This document shows, one piece after another, positions 26,503 through 33,814 of a stretch of 64,000 nt of DNA (positions within the stretch are counted from its first letter, which is position 1; each line of letters opens with the position of its first letter). The translations under genes were made by a program, and so were the position numbers. Below the pieces are notes generated by a model. The model saw only the letters and a list, made by a program, of their open reading frames with translations. It did not search any database and was not told where the DNA came from. Where the stretch lies: positions 100,922 to 164,921 of the forward strand of contig CAINLR010000176.1 in assembly GCA_903850425.1 (NCBI GenBank). Reading direction: 5' to 3'. The DNA is from an uncultured Verrucomicrobia subdivision 3 bacterium. GTDB taxonomy: Bacteria > Verrucomicrobiota > Verrucomicrobiia > Limisphaerales > UBA11358.

Positions 26503-27057
26503 TTAAAGCATCGCCGCCGCATCTTCGATTTGTTTGAGCGTGTCCTGGGTGAGACCGCCCTTGGTTTTGGCCGCGCCGAGCGCCGCTTCGATCTTCGCCT
26601 TCTGCTCGCGCACCTGGTCTTTGTATTTGTTCAGCTCCAGCGCGCCCTTGCTGAGCTTGGCGAGGCTGTTGACGATGTTCGCGTAATTCTCCGGCTTGTC
26701 CGCCAGCAGTTCTTTCAAGCTGCCGATGTCGAAATCTGTGAGCGCCTCATAGAGCTGTGAGGCCGCCAGGTGCAACGTGGCTTCATGGAGCTGGCTGCCT
26801 TGGTTCTGTTTGACGATCTCCATGGCGAACTCGCGTTTGGCCGCCATCTCATCCAGCCGGCATTGCTGGCCGAGCCAGTCCTGGTAACCGCCATCGCGCC
26901 AGTTGGTGACGTTCTGCTCATTCACGCCGGGGATGCCTTGCGTGGCCAGATACGTCATCACGGCCACTGCCGGCATTCCGTCGCGCAACATGCGGTTCAC
27001 TTGCGTGCGCACTTCAAACGGGGCGCGGGCGATCTTTCCTGTGCGGGCGTTGCTCAT
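26503..27057 (-). CDS. Mu gp27-like protein, DUF3486, probable small terminase subunit (184 aa)
   Basis: The N-terminal helix-turn-helix region (APFEVRTQVNRMLRDGMPA, then VTNWRDGGYQDWL) followed by a long helical part (KSKGALELNKYKD-like; KAKIEAALGA) is the pattern of DUF3486/Mu gp27, which recognises phage DNA for packaging. It stands immediately upstream of the large subunit, with 5 bases between them, supporting a two-subunit terminase. Confidence 0.78.
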   Translation of the reverse strand: MSNARTGKIARAPFEVRTQVNRMLRDGMPAVAVMTYLATQGIPGVNEQNVTNWRDGGYQDWLGQQCRLDEMAAKREFAMEIVKQNQGSQLHEATLHLAASQLYEALTDFDIGSLKELLADKPENYANIVNSLAKLSKGALELNKYKDQVREQKAKIEAALGAAKTKGGLTQDTLKQIEDAAAML

Positions 27058-27297
27058 TTATTTGACTTCCACGATGTCGAACCGATGAACACACGCCGGC
27101 CGAAAGACGGTGTTGGTATCGGCAAAATTATCTTTGAGCTCATACGTCGCGTCATCCACTTCCACGGTTTCCCCAACGCTCATCAGCTCACTGATCTTCG
27201 TGAGCTGGAGTTGAATGCCCGCCTGCACATCCTTGAACTGCTCTTTCAGGGCGAGCAGCGTTTGCACGGCTTTTACTTTGGTATTGTTACGCGGCAT
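27058..27297 (-). CDS. Small phage protein (79 aa), possible Mu gp26/gp25 counterpart
   Basis: The protein is a helix followed by an acidic beta part (MPRNNTKVKAVQTLLALKEQ; then VGETVEVDDATYELKDNF). Its stop is adjacent to the start of the gp27-like gene and its start overlaps the end of the gene before it by 11 bases, so it is translated in the same run. I do not know its function. Small helical proteins are found at this position in Mu-like phages. Confidence 0.6.
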   Translation of the reverse strand: MPRNNTKVKAVQTLLALKEQFKDVQAGIQLQLTKISELMSVGETVEVDDATYELKDNFADTNTVFRPACVHRFDIVEVK

Positions 27298-27547
27298 AGT
27301 GTTGCTCGTAATACGTCACGCCCAGCGCGTGGATGCGATACATCGTCGCGGTGACCAGCGGATCCTTCACTTCGATCAGCAGGCCGTTGTCGCTGACGAA
27401 TTGGAGTTCTTCCACCACTTCGTGCAGCGTGTAGTCGTAGCCCGCCTTCTTCGCGTCGCGATGGATGCGCTGCGCGCTCACCGCCAGCGGACGCACGGCA
27501 TACGCCTGCAGCAAAATCTCTTTCCGAATGTCATTCTTGCGGTCCAT
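27287..27547 (-). CDS. Small winged-helix-like phage protein (86 aa)
   Basis: The sequence (IRKEILLQAYAVRPLAVSAQ; YTLHEVVEELQFVSDNGLL; TMYRIHALGVTYYEQHY) suggests a winged helix with three helices and a hairpin. Similar short proteins precede the terminase genes in Mu-like phages. It overlaps the next gene by 11 bases, suggesting coupled translation. Confidence 0.6.
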   Translation of the reverse strand: MDRKNDIRKEILLQAYAVRPLAVSAQRIHRDAKKAGYDYTLHEVVEELQFVSDNGLLIEVKDPLVTATMYRIHALGVTYYEQHYAA

Positions 27548-27552
27548 AAAAA

Positions 27553-27948
27553 TTATTCCTGATTCGCGCGCTTCTCGAACCGGCCCCGGATGAAGGCCAG
27601 CGTTTCGCGCATCTCCGAGAGATCATGTGCCAGTTCCTTCCACTGCCGGGCGTTGCTCAACATCAATTCTTCAAAGCGTTCGTCATGGGCATCCACGCGT
27701 TTTTCCAGCGCGTAAAAGCGCGCGTTCAATTCCTTCTTCGTGTGGCCGTTCACCTGGTAAATCTCGCTGCGCAGCGCCTTCTGATTGTCGGAAAGTTCCT
27801 TGCCAATGCTCGGCTTGCGCCCAAACACTTTCTTGGTGAGGATCACAAACGAGAGCACCGCAATGCCCAGCGTGATGAAGCCAATCAAGCCCACGAGCCA
27901 CTTCATCGTGCCAGCCAGCGGAAGATCAATGACAGTTTGCGCGAGCAT
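27553..27948 (-). CDS. Small membrane protein with coiled coil, candidate holin or spanin (131 aa)
   Basis: One strong membrane segment near the N-terminus (WLVGLIGFITLGIAVLSFVI, about residues 17-36) is followed by a charged helical region of about 90 residues with heptad spacing. Membrane-anchored coiled coils in this position, between lysis-like genes and terminase, are typical of Mu gp25 or of Rz-type spanins and holins. A role in lysis is an inference from position. Confidence 0.55.
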   Translation of the reverse strand: MLAQTVIDLPLAGTMKWLVGLIGFITLGIAVLSFVILTKKVFGRKPSIGKELSDNQKALRSEIYQVNGHTKKELNARFYALEKRVDAHDERFEELMLSNARQWKELAHDLSEMRETLAFIRGRFEKRANQE

Positions 27949-27952
27949 GGTT

Positions 27953-28717
27953 TTATTTCGTAGGAGCCGACGTGAGGAGGCTCAAATGTTGCCGGTAAGT
28001 TTCCAAAATGTGATCGTGTTTCACTGCACTCCAGAGCGCGATGGGATCCTTGATGAACCGGTAGGCATCCCACAGCATCAGCGCATCCGTGCAGAGATGA
28101 TTCACCAGGGAACGGCCAATGACGAAATCGCCGAGCAGCGGCAGCATTACTTCATTCTGCGTGTGCCAGTAGCGCAGCACGAAGCCCGGCAGCGGCAGAT
28201 GCGGCACCAGATCATATTCATTCACCACCCGGAACGTGCGGTCACCCAGATCGGCGCTATATGCTTTGGCCCATTGCGTGTTGCCAATGCGCGGCCCGCC
28301 GAACGTATAAACGCCGCTCACATGTATCATCCGATCATGGCACGCCAGCGCGAACAGTTGTGCCAGCGCTCCGCCGAGCGAATGGCCCGTGACATAAAAC
28401 TGCGGCGAGGCGATGCCCGAACTCACCATCCGGCTCAAAGCCTCGCGCGTGGCCGTTAATAGGGGCCGAAGTATTTCCTGCAAATCGCCATTGAACCCGG
28501 CATGGACACAGCCGCATACCGTGTGCGACTGCCAGAACTTTCCGTCTTGAATCCAATCCTTGATTTCCTTGCTGCCCCGGAACGCCACGATCACCGCATC
28601 ATCATCCACCGTCACCAGCGCCTGGGCATCCGTGCGCTGTGCCGACACCGTGCAGTCGGCGTAGGCACGCGCGGAAGCCGCTGCGAGGCGAGTAGCGAGG
28701 GTGGCGGAGAAGGTCAC
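27953..28717 (-). CDS. Lipase class 3 family protein (about 254 aa)
   Basis: The protein has the class 3 lipase core: IVAFRGSKEIKDWIQD (oxyanion region), HAGF, FYVTGHSLGGALAQLFALAC with the nucleophile elbow G-H-S-L-G, YTFGGPRIGN, and VVNEYDLVPHLPL with the Asp. A candidate third-residue His is in RSLVNHLCTD. It would hydrolyse acyl esters of lipids. Its place in the likely lysis region suggests an action on host membrane lipids, which is inference. The GTG start at 28717 is chosen because the longer frame reads against a neighbouring lipoprotein gene; the 3' end includes a palindromic repeat coding for LSLLTSAPTK. Confidence 0.7.
   Translation of the reverse strand: MTFSATLATRLAAASARAYADCTVSAQRTDAQALVTVDDDAVIVAFRGSKEIKDWIQDGKFWQSHTVCGCVHAGFNGDLQEILRPLLTATREALSRMVSSGIASPQFYVTGHSLGGALAQLFALACHDRMIHVSGVYTFGGPRIGNTQWAKAYSADLGDRTFRVVNEYDLVPHLPLPGFVLRYWHTQNEVMLPLLGDFVIGRSLVNHLCTDALMLWDAYRFIKDPIALWSAVKHDHILETYRQHLSLLTSAPTK
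27960..27984 (-). repeat. Palindromic repeat half-unit at the 3' end of the lipase gene
   Basis: GTAGGAGCCGACGTGAGGAG followed by GCTCA forms the last codons of the lipase gene. It belongs to the same family as 23441 and 35588. Confidence 0.75.
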
Positions 28718-28739
28718 TGGAATTAAAAACTCAGGCGGA

Positions 28740-29234
28740 CTACTTCCCCGCGCTGGGCACGATCGGCACCGCCACGGCCGCATTGGCGGTGGTTGGCAAG
28801 GCCAGCGTGGGATTCGCCGCCTGGTTCGTCCAATACGTGCCATTGATGGGCACATGCGCGCCGCCCAGCAGCGTCTGCACGGCCTGTGTGCCCACGGCCA
28901 CCGTGTAAGTGCTGCCGGCGCTGCCAAAGAAACCGCCCTTGCCGGCGATCTCATAGCTGGTCACCACGTCCGGCTCAATGAAGCGGATGGTGCCGTTGGT
29001 ATCCTGCGCCGTGGTGATTGGGATGGTGGTGACGCCCACGAAGACCGATTGATAGCCCAGCGAATATTGGCCCGTGACCGGGTCTTGCACCAGGCCGAGT
29101 TTCTTGCCGCTGCCGGCAATATGGACCACATGCGTGCTTACCGGCTTGGTGGCCAGGTTCGTGGCCGTGCAACCCGCTTGCGTGAGCGCCAGCGCGGCCA
29201 CCGCCGCGAGGCAAAGGAGAGTGGATATTTTCAT
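28740..29234 (-). CDS. Predicted lipoprotein (164 aa), phage accessory
   Basis: A typical lipoprotein signal (MKISTLLCLAAVAALALTQ, then AGC) is followed by a small beta-rich domain with VTGQYSLGYQSVFVGVTTIP and TYTVAVGTQAV. It is followed after 22 bases by the lipase gene. Outer-membrane lipoproteins of phage origin often act in lysis or in blocking superinfection. No specific family is recognised. Confidence 0.6.
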   Translation of the reverse strand: MKISTLLCLAAVAALALTQAGCTATNLATKPVSTHVVHIAGSGKKLGLVQDPVTGQYSLGYQSVFVGVTTIPITTAQDTNGTIRFIEPDVVTSYEIAGKGGFFGSAGSTYTVAVGTQAVQTLLGGAHVPINGTYWTNQAANPTLALPTTANAAVAVPIVPSAGK

Positions 29235-29579
29235 AGTTCGGTTTTTAATTTTGAATTTTTAATGTTGAATTGCGGTGGGACCGGGGGAAAGACAGTGGCC
29301 GAGGCGCGGAAATACATGAAACGCTTCCTTCCCTGCCAAGGAGCAGCAGGCATTGGCAGCCACTGAAAGTGTTGGTTTGGTCCCAAAGTTCACGCGCCCA
29401 TCATGGAGTCACAATTAGACATCTGGAGGGGTATCGAAGAATAATTAGAGAAAAGTTTTGCCCGCGCCGAACCCCCATCCCACCCAATGAATTCAAGGTT
29501 TACCCAGCGGAATGGGCCGTCCGCATTTCAAATTTTGAATTGTGAATTTTGAATTCCCTGCCACGCTGCGGTTACGCCT
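29235..29579. other. Intergenic space between divergent accessory genes
   Basis: This 345-base stretch separates the leftward lipoprotein gene from the rightward TPR gene, so promoters for both should lie here. It begins and ends with AT-rich tracts of the type TTTTTAATTTTGAATTTTT that recur between prophage genes (near 13271, 16485, 34610 and 34855). No ORF or RNA gene was recognised. Confidence 0.5.
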
Positions 29580-30164
29580 ATGAATAATCTTACCCGCCTA
29601 CTCGGCTCGCTCGCGCTTGCCGCCCTGCTGGCCACCACCGCTGAGAGCCAGACCGCCCACGATTATTTCACGAACGGCATGGCAAAAAAACAGGCCGGCG
29701 ACCTGCCGGGCGCGCTGGCCGACTTGAATAAAGCCATTGAACTCAACTCCAATAGTGCGGCGGCCTACTGCCTGCGCGGCGAGCTGCGCCAAACCAGCTT
29801 GTTATGGTCCGGGGCCATGGCTGACTTCAATAAAGCCATTGAACTGCGGCCCGATGACCTGACCTACTATATGCGCGGCACCTTGAAGCAAGCCAAGGGC
29901 GAGCTGGCCGGCGCGCTGGCCGATTATAACCAGGCCATTGCGCTGGCCCGCTCTGCCAAGCCCGCTGACAAACGCATCAGAGAGTTTCTCGCGTTCGTTT
30001 ATGACCACCGCGGCACGGTGAAATACCGGCTGGACGATGCCGCCGGGGCGCGCGCTGATTACACCAAAGCCATTGAACTTGACCCAATCAATGAGCCCGC
30101 TCGCAATGCCCTAAGCGCGCTCAAGGAAAGCGAACTCAAAAAAGAAAAAAGGGCAGGCCCGTAG
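29580..30164 (+). CDS. Secreted TPR-repeat protein (194 aa), phage accessory
   Basis: A signal peptide (LLGSLALAALLATTAESQ) is followed by four tetratricopeptide-like repeats with the pattern A-L-A-D-x-N-K-A-I-E-L (GALADLNKAIELNSNSAAAY, GAMADFNKAIELRPDDLTYY, and two more). TPR repeats bind other proteins, and this one would act in the periplasm. It is the only rightward gene inside the leftward late block and lies tail-to-tail with the next gene, as expected of an independently added cargo gene. Confidence 0.72.
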   Translation: MNNLTRLLGSLALAALLATTAESQTAHDYFTNGMAKKQAGDLPGALADLNKAIELNSNSAAAYCLRGELRQTSLLWSGAMADFNKAIELRPDDLTYYMRGTLKQAKGELAGALADYNQAIALARSAKPADKRIREFLAFVYDHRGTVKYRLDDAAGARADYTKAIELDPINEPARNALSALKESELKKEKRAGP

Positions 30165-30172
30165 GCCTGCCC
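30138..30172 (-). terminator. Rho-independent terminator for the gene ending at 30194
   Basis: On the minus strand GGGCAGGC (30172-30165), a 6-base loop and GCCTGCCC (30158-30151) form an 8-bp stem followed by TTTTTTCTTTTTT. The T tract lies inside the end of the TPR gene on the opposite strand. Confidence 0.85.
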
Positions 30173-30193
30173 GGCACTGCCCGGCCATGTCAT

Positions 30194-31321
30194 TCAGTGG
30201 CCGAAGATTGTGTGGCGCGGCGGTTTTCCTGAGCCTTCCCCATGCCCGCCGAGGCCGCTATGCTCATTCTCATCGTCGATCTGTATCCGAATATCAAGAA
30301 CGCCTTGCTCTCGGTCGGGCGTCCGACTTTCTGGCCGGCCATCGTTAACCGGCAAGATTGGATGTGCCGACGGCCAGGCGGGCGGCGGATTGGGGAATGA
30401 TGGGTCCAGTGACGGTCCCGTAATCACCGGCACCGTCGGCACCGCATTAGTGCCGGGGCTGGGGAACGTGGGGAACTTGTTCGTGACGGCGTCGGGGATG
30501 TAACAAAGGTTCAGATAAAGGCTGTCATTGGTGCCAAAAATGGAGGCGGTTTCGATTGCTGGATTCAGCACATAGCCCGGTTCAAATTCACACCAATCGT
30601 CGCCGAGATTCATATAGACCAGGGTGTTTTCAAAATAGACGCCATTGGCGTTCGTGGCCGGCCAGACTTCCGTGACCATGGCGCACGGCCAGTTGTAGGT
30701 GAGGTTCGTCACGGCAGACGGAAAGCGGCAGACGATGACATCATTGCTGAAGACCGGCCAACTGGGTGCCAGGTTGGTGATTTGCAAGCCGTGGCCGCAA
30801 GCCAGCGTCCATTCTGGAATGACATGGACCATGTCCGCCGTGGACGCATCCGGCGCGGTCAGCATGGTGATGTAGTAACGGTGCTCAATCCGCACCAGGC
30901 GAAAGAACTCCGCGTCATTCGTCGTGGCGACTTCCACCACCTCGCCGTCTATGACCGGCTCCACGATGGTCCACGGGGCCAGCAAATCCAGCGTGTGTTC
31001 CAAGTAAAACAGGCCGTTGCTGTAGCCATTCACAATGAGATGCGTCTCGTTGGTCCACTGGAGCGTGGGCGGATCTTCCGGGCCGAGCGTGGCCAGGGTG
31101 TAATCAAACGTGCGGGCCGGAGTCGTGGGCGTGTCCAGCGGCGTCTGGCGGCTGGCGGCCAGGCGCGCCGGCCGGGCCGGGGCGCTGAACGTGGGCAGCG
31201 GCGGCGGCGGCGTGATTTTTTTGAGGAGGTTGGGGTTGCTGCCGGCACGGGCGGTGAACGCCAGGCTGGCGGCGAGCGTGAGCGTGAGGGTGAGGAGACA
31301 AGTAATACGTGTTATTTTCAT
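30194..31321 (-). CDS. Secreted hypothetical protein (375 aa), phage accessory
   Basis: A signal peptide (MKITRITCLLTLTLTLAASL, then AFTARA) precedes a Pro-rich linker and a beta-rich body in which Thr, Asn and Trp are frequent. The segment NGLFYLEHTLDLLAPWTIVE resembles the short repeat found in Verrucomicrobia secreted proteins that reads like LQSSTDLVNWTTV. No catalytic motif was found. ATG 31321 is chosen because it begins the signal peptide. The gene lies between two terminators and is thus its own unit. It may be a lysogenic-conversion gene. Confidence 0.6.
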   Translation of the reverse strand: MKITRITCLLTLTLTLAASLAFTARAGSNPNLLKKITPPPPLPTFSAPARPARLAASRQTPLDTPTTPARTFDYTLATLGPEDPPTLQWTNETHLIVNGYSNGLFYLEHTLDLLAPWTIVEPVIDGEVVEVATTNDAEFFRLVRIEHRYYITMLTAPDASTADMVHVIPEWTLACGHGLQITNLAPSWPVFSNDVIVCRFPSAVTNLTYNWPCAMVTEVWPATNANGVYFENTLVYMNLGDDWCEFEPGYVLNPAIETASIFGTNDSLYLNLCYIPDAVTNKFPTFPSPGTNAVPTVPVITGPSLDPSFPNPPPAWPSAHPILPVNDGRPESRTPDREQGVLDIRIQIDDENEHSGLGGHGEGSGKPPRHTIFGH

Positions 31322-31406
31322 GGGATAGTCCGTGTTGGTTAGTTGATTAACGCGAACCACCCTACCCAATGAAGTGGACATCCAGCGGGGTATCCCCCTG
31401 CGCACG

Positions 31407-31431
31407 AAAAAACCCGCCGAACGCTCGGCGG
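31407..31431 (-). terminator. Rho-independent terminator downstream of the 162-aa lipoprotein gene
   Basis: On the minus strand CCGCCGA-GCGT-TCGGCGG is followed by GTTTTTT. It would end transcription from the 31584-32072 gene. Confidence 0.75.
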
Positions 31432-31435
31432 ATTA

Positions 31436-31469
31436 TCTAACTTAGAATGCCCATTTGTCCCACGTGGGA
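31436..31469. repeat. 34-bp repeat, copy 1, with GTCCCACGTGGGAC palindrome
   Basis: TCTAACTTAGAATGCCCATT and the following 14 bases repeat at 32079-32112 with one difference. The copy contains the perfect 14-bp palindrome GTCCCACGTGGGAC. The two copies flank the 162-aa lipoprotein gene in direct orientation. Confidence 0.88.
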
Positions 31470-31583
31470 CGTTTCAAACACGGCGGCGATGGCGGCGGAC
31501 GCGATCCCGATCGCGAGCTATCAGCAGTCCGAGCCACGCGGCCCGGAGAAAACAAATCACCGCCAAGCTGCCGACGATCCAGA

Positions 31584-32072
31584 TCATTTGAACGGCAGTC
31601 CCGTCATCGGGTTTATCGCGCGTGGATCACTAGATGGCAGCGGTAGCCCGGTTTGGGGATCAATCCCGGTTGTTGGAACTGCACTCTTTATAACTTTGTG
31701 AGCGTCCAAAAATTTCTGAAGCTCATCCGCCTGGATTTTTGTGTCATCGACAAGGCAACTGATTTCAGTGGTTTTACCTGCATTTGTGCTGGTGAAATAA
31801 ATGACTGGAAAGTTCGTCCGATCCAACCCGCCGTTGTGGTTCACATATTCAACAATGACATCAAACGATCCTTTTTCGAGCAGTAATTTGGACCAGAGCG
31901 AATCTTCGCCAATGATTTTGCTGAAGCCAATCACTCTTAACTGCAAATCCTTTTGCAGGATCCCTACGGCGGCTCGGCGCTTCATCACATCCCCATTAAC
32001 GTAAGGCTTACCGCAGCCAGCAAAAAGGGCTACTGCAATCAGCGTGCAGACGTTTTTAAGCCAATTCTTCAT
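31584..32072 (-). CDS. Predicted lipoprotein (162 aa), flanked by direct repeats
   Basis: The lipoprotein signal is MKNWLKNVCTLIAVALFAGC. The body is a small alpha/beta domain (VMKRRAAVGILQKDLQLRVI; SFDVIVEYVNHNGG), ending in the Pro-rich repeats GIDPQTGLPLPSS and AINPMTGLPF. It is more AT-rich to the eye than the surrounding phage genes. It has a repeat copy on both sides and a terminator, as in a phage moron (an independently transcribed extra gene). The function is unknown; surface exclusion would be one possibility. Confidence 0.65.
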   Translation of the reverse strand: MKNWLKNVCTLIAVALFAGCGKPYVNGDVMKRRAAVGILQKDLQLRVIGFSKIIGEDSLWSKLLLEKGSFDVIVEYVNHNGGLDRTNFPVIYFTSTNAGKTTEISCLVDDTKIQADELQKFLDAHKVIKSAVPTTGIDPQTGLPLPSSDPRAINPMTGLPFK

Positions 32073-32078
32073 ATTTTC

Positions 32079-32112
32079 TCTAATTTAGAATGCCCATTTG
32101 TCCCACGTGGGA
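32079..32112. repeat. 34-bp repeat, copy 2, upstream of the lipoprotein gene
   Basis: It is the same sequence as 31436-31469 apart from one base. It lies a few bases before the start of the leftward lipoprotein gene, so it probably contains its promoter or operator. Confidence 0.85.
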
Positions 32113-32181
32113 GGTTTGGAAAGTTATTGGACTTATCCACATGGACCGCCATTGTCCAACCCGCCGCCCTAAACTCCGCCC

Positions 32182-32352
32182 ATGATCACTGGGAAAGAAC
32201 CGGAGTTTGACCACGACGAAATGCTGGAATTGGCTGAGGAATTGGAACGGCGAGCACATGAGATCAGGCAGCGCCTCTGCGCCGATTGCGGATTGTGCGG
32301 CGCGCGTCCTCTTCAATCTTGTCAGCGGCCTGGTCAATCTTGGCGGAATTAG
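32182..32352 (+). CDS. Possible small phage protein (56 aa), overlaps antisense RHH gene
   Basis: The first 31 residues (MITGKEPEFDHDEMLELAEE, then LERRAHEIRQRL) look like a genuine acidic helical protein, and two CxxC-like pairs follow (CADCGLC). The last 89 bases run antisense to the end of the 32264-32533 gene. Either a short real gene or the remains of one. Confidence 0.4.
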   Translation: MITGKEPEFDHDEMLELAEELERRAHEIRQRLCADCGLCGARPLQSCQRPGQSWRN

Positions 32353-32533
32353 CAGCGATTTCATATTCCACTTGGGCGCGCTCGGCTGGCGTTAAGTAAT
32401 TCATCAACGCCTTGCGGACAATATCCGATTTGTTCGTCATGCCAGCTTTCGCCTTGCGCTCTAGCGCGGCGAAAAGTTGCCGTGGCAAGGTGAACGAAGT
32501 GGAAGCCGTGTTTGGATCGGGCTGGTTGGCCAT
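32264..32533 (-). CDS. Ribbon-helix-helix protein (89 aa), probable phage regulator
   Basis: The sequence SFTLPRQLFAALERKAKAGM followed by TNKSDIVRKALMNYL is a ribbon-helix-helix fold: a short strand, two helices and a turn. A coiled C-terminal extension (QVEYEIAANSAKIDQAADKI) could give higher-order assembly. It is transcribed divergently from a second RHH gene with a 25-bp palindrome between, and so may autoregulate and may set the switch between early and late transcription in place of a Mu-type repressor. Confidence 0.7.
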   Translation of the reverse strand: MANQPDPNTASTSFTLPRQLFAALERKAKAGMTNKSDIVRKALMNYLTPAERAQVEYEIAANSAKIDQAADKIEEDARRTIRNRRRGAA

Positions 32534-32584
32534 GAACGGAGGCTATATTAACAAAAAATATTTTTCCACGTTTTTTGTTGACGG

Positions 32585-32609
32585 GGGTATAATATTGGAT
32601 ATTATACCC
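32585..32609. promoter_or_regulatory. 25-bp palindromic operator between divergent RHH genes
   Basis: The arms GGGTATAATAT (32585-32595) and ATATTATACCC (32599-32609) are perfect inverted repeats around TGG. Each arm carries a TATAAT hexamer, so it overlaps probable -10 boxes reading both ways. It lies 4 bases before the GTG of the rightward RHH gene and about 50 bases before the leftward one. Confidence 0.82.
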
Positions 32610-32612
32610 ACA

Positions 32613-32801
32613 GTGAAACAACGAAAGACCAAATTCAGCAGCGATGTTCCGACCAGTGTTCTAATCCCCGAGCCACTGCAACGCGCTGTGCAAAAGCGTG
32701 CGACTGCCGAAGAGCGGAGTTTTAGCGCCGTGGTTCGCCGGGCGTTGAAAAAGGAGCTTGGGCTTCCGCTAGACGAAGAACCAATGAGGGCAGGACGATG
32801 A
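32613..32801 (+). CDS. Ribbon-helix-helix protein (62 aa), first gene of the early operon
   Basis: TSVLIPEPLQRAVQKRATAE followed by ERSFSAVVRRALKKEL has the strand-helix-turn-helix pattern of Arc/CopG regulators. The GTG at 32613 is chosen because it directly follows the palindromic operator; the longer frame upstream runs through the operator and the opposite gene. It overlaps the next gene by 4 bases (ATGA). Confidence 0.68.
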   Translation: MKQRKTKFSSDVPTSVLIPEPLQRAVQKRATAEERSFSAVVRRALKKELGLPLDEEPMRAGR

Positions 32802-32998
32802 AAATCATTCTTGAGCTAAAGCACTGTGATGGGTTTTGCCTGGAGCAATTGCTCAGTGAAGTCACCATCCGGCGTGAGCAAGAGGAGCATTGGACTGGTC
32901 GCCGAGTGCGCACGCAACAGATGAATGTGCTTGGGCGGATCGTCGGAAAACGAGCCAGCCGAACGATTACCAGCCGGCTTCAGGAGATCTCCAAATGA
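32798..32998 (+). CDS. Small early phage protein (66 aa)
   Basis: The protein is short and basic (MKIILELKHCDGFCLEQLLS; RVRTQQMNVLGRIVGKRASR) and mostly helical. It overlaps both neighbours by ATGA, so it is translationally coupled within the early operon. I do not recognise it. Confidence 0.55.
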   Translation: MKIILELKHCDGFCLEQLLSEVTIRREQEEHWTGRRVRTQQMNVLGRIVGKRASRTITSRLQEISK

Positions 32999-33492
32999 CT
33001 ACCTGCACGGAAACCAATTGCCCGCGCCTGGGCCTGCGCGCGTCCGCCCCCATGATGCGTTACGAACTGGGCCGGTTTAATTTGACGGATCGCGAGCGCA
33101 CGCTGGCCGGTCTGATCTTGAGTTTGTCCTGGGATGAAGGCATCGCCGCCGTGCGCATTACCGTGCTGGATGAATTTGAAAAGCTCACCGGCCTGGCCGC
33201 CAACCACGTGAGCGAAACGCTGCACGATCTCTCGGCCTTGATGCGCGTGGTGATCATCCAGGAGGTTGACGGTGGCAAGCTCTACTCGCTGAACCATCAC
33301 ACCGAGAACTGGCAGGCCAAACCCCGCGTGAGCCGCGTGACGATGCTGGACACCATCAACCGCGTCCGGGAATACAACGGCATCCAACGTGAAACCGAGG
33401 GCCAGCTAAATTTTAAGTTCTCGGCCGTCACCCATTTTTTGCGCGCAGCGACTCCCGAAAAAGGAGTCATCCCAAACAAGGAGGCGATATGA
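32995..33492 (+). CDS. Early phage protein with winged-helix-like part (165 aa)
   Basis: The ATG at 32995 overlaps the preceding stop as ATGA, which decides the start. The middle (LTDRERTLAGLILSLSWDEG; LTGLAANHVSETLHDLSALM) reads like a winged helix of replication or regulatory proteins that respond to a bound partner. The C-terminus is basic. A regulatory role in the early operon is likely, and the family was not recognised. Confidence 0.55.
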   Translation: MTTCTETNCPRLGLRASAPMMRYELGRFNLTDRERTLAGLILSLSWDEGIAAVRITVLDEFEKLTGLAANHVSETLHDLSALMRVVIIQEVDGGKLYSLNHHTENWQAKPRVSRVTMLDTINRVREYNGIQRETEGQLNFKFSAVTHFLRAATPEKGVIPNKEAI

Positions 33493-33809
33493 TCCATGCT
33501 ATCACCGTCAAGAAAGCGGAGTTATTGGCTGCTCTTCGTAAACAGCCACAACATAATGTCAACGTCACGGGGAGAGAGCGGACCGATGCTGGATTCAAGG
33601 TCGCGGAAGGCTTGGCAAATTATCCAGCCGCGCTCCGTGAACAATGTCCGAAACTCTCCAGCGTCTGCCATATCTCGATAGCCGTGGATAAGGCCACGCT
33701 CGCGCATCCGCTGCAAAAGTTCTTCCAAGCGGTCAAGGTCAGCGTTCGCGCCGCCTGCATCGCTTTCCGGTTGGTCCATGCCGCCGAGTCTTCCAAACGC
33801 ACTAACTAA
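33489..33809 (+). CDS. Hypothetical early phage protein (106 aa)
   Basis: The start is strongly supported: AGGAGG sits 6 bases before ATG 33489, which itself overlaps the previous stop. The first 18 residues (MIHAITVKKAELLAALRK) resemble the beginning of a widespread family of small phage proteins, but the following sequence does not, so the gene may be truncated or altered. A 97-codon frame on the opposite strand (33522-33815) is also protein-like. Confidence 0.45.
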   Translation: MIHAITVKKAELLAALRKQPQHNVNVTGRERTDAGFKVAEGLANYPAALREQCPKLSSVCHISIAVDKATLAHPLQKFFQAVKVSVRAACIAFRLVHAAESSKRTN

Positions 33810-33814
33810 TTTCA

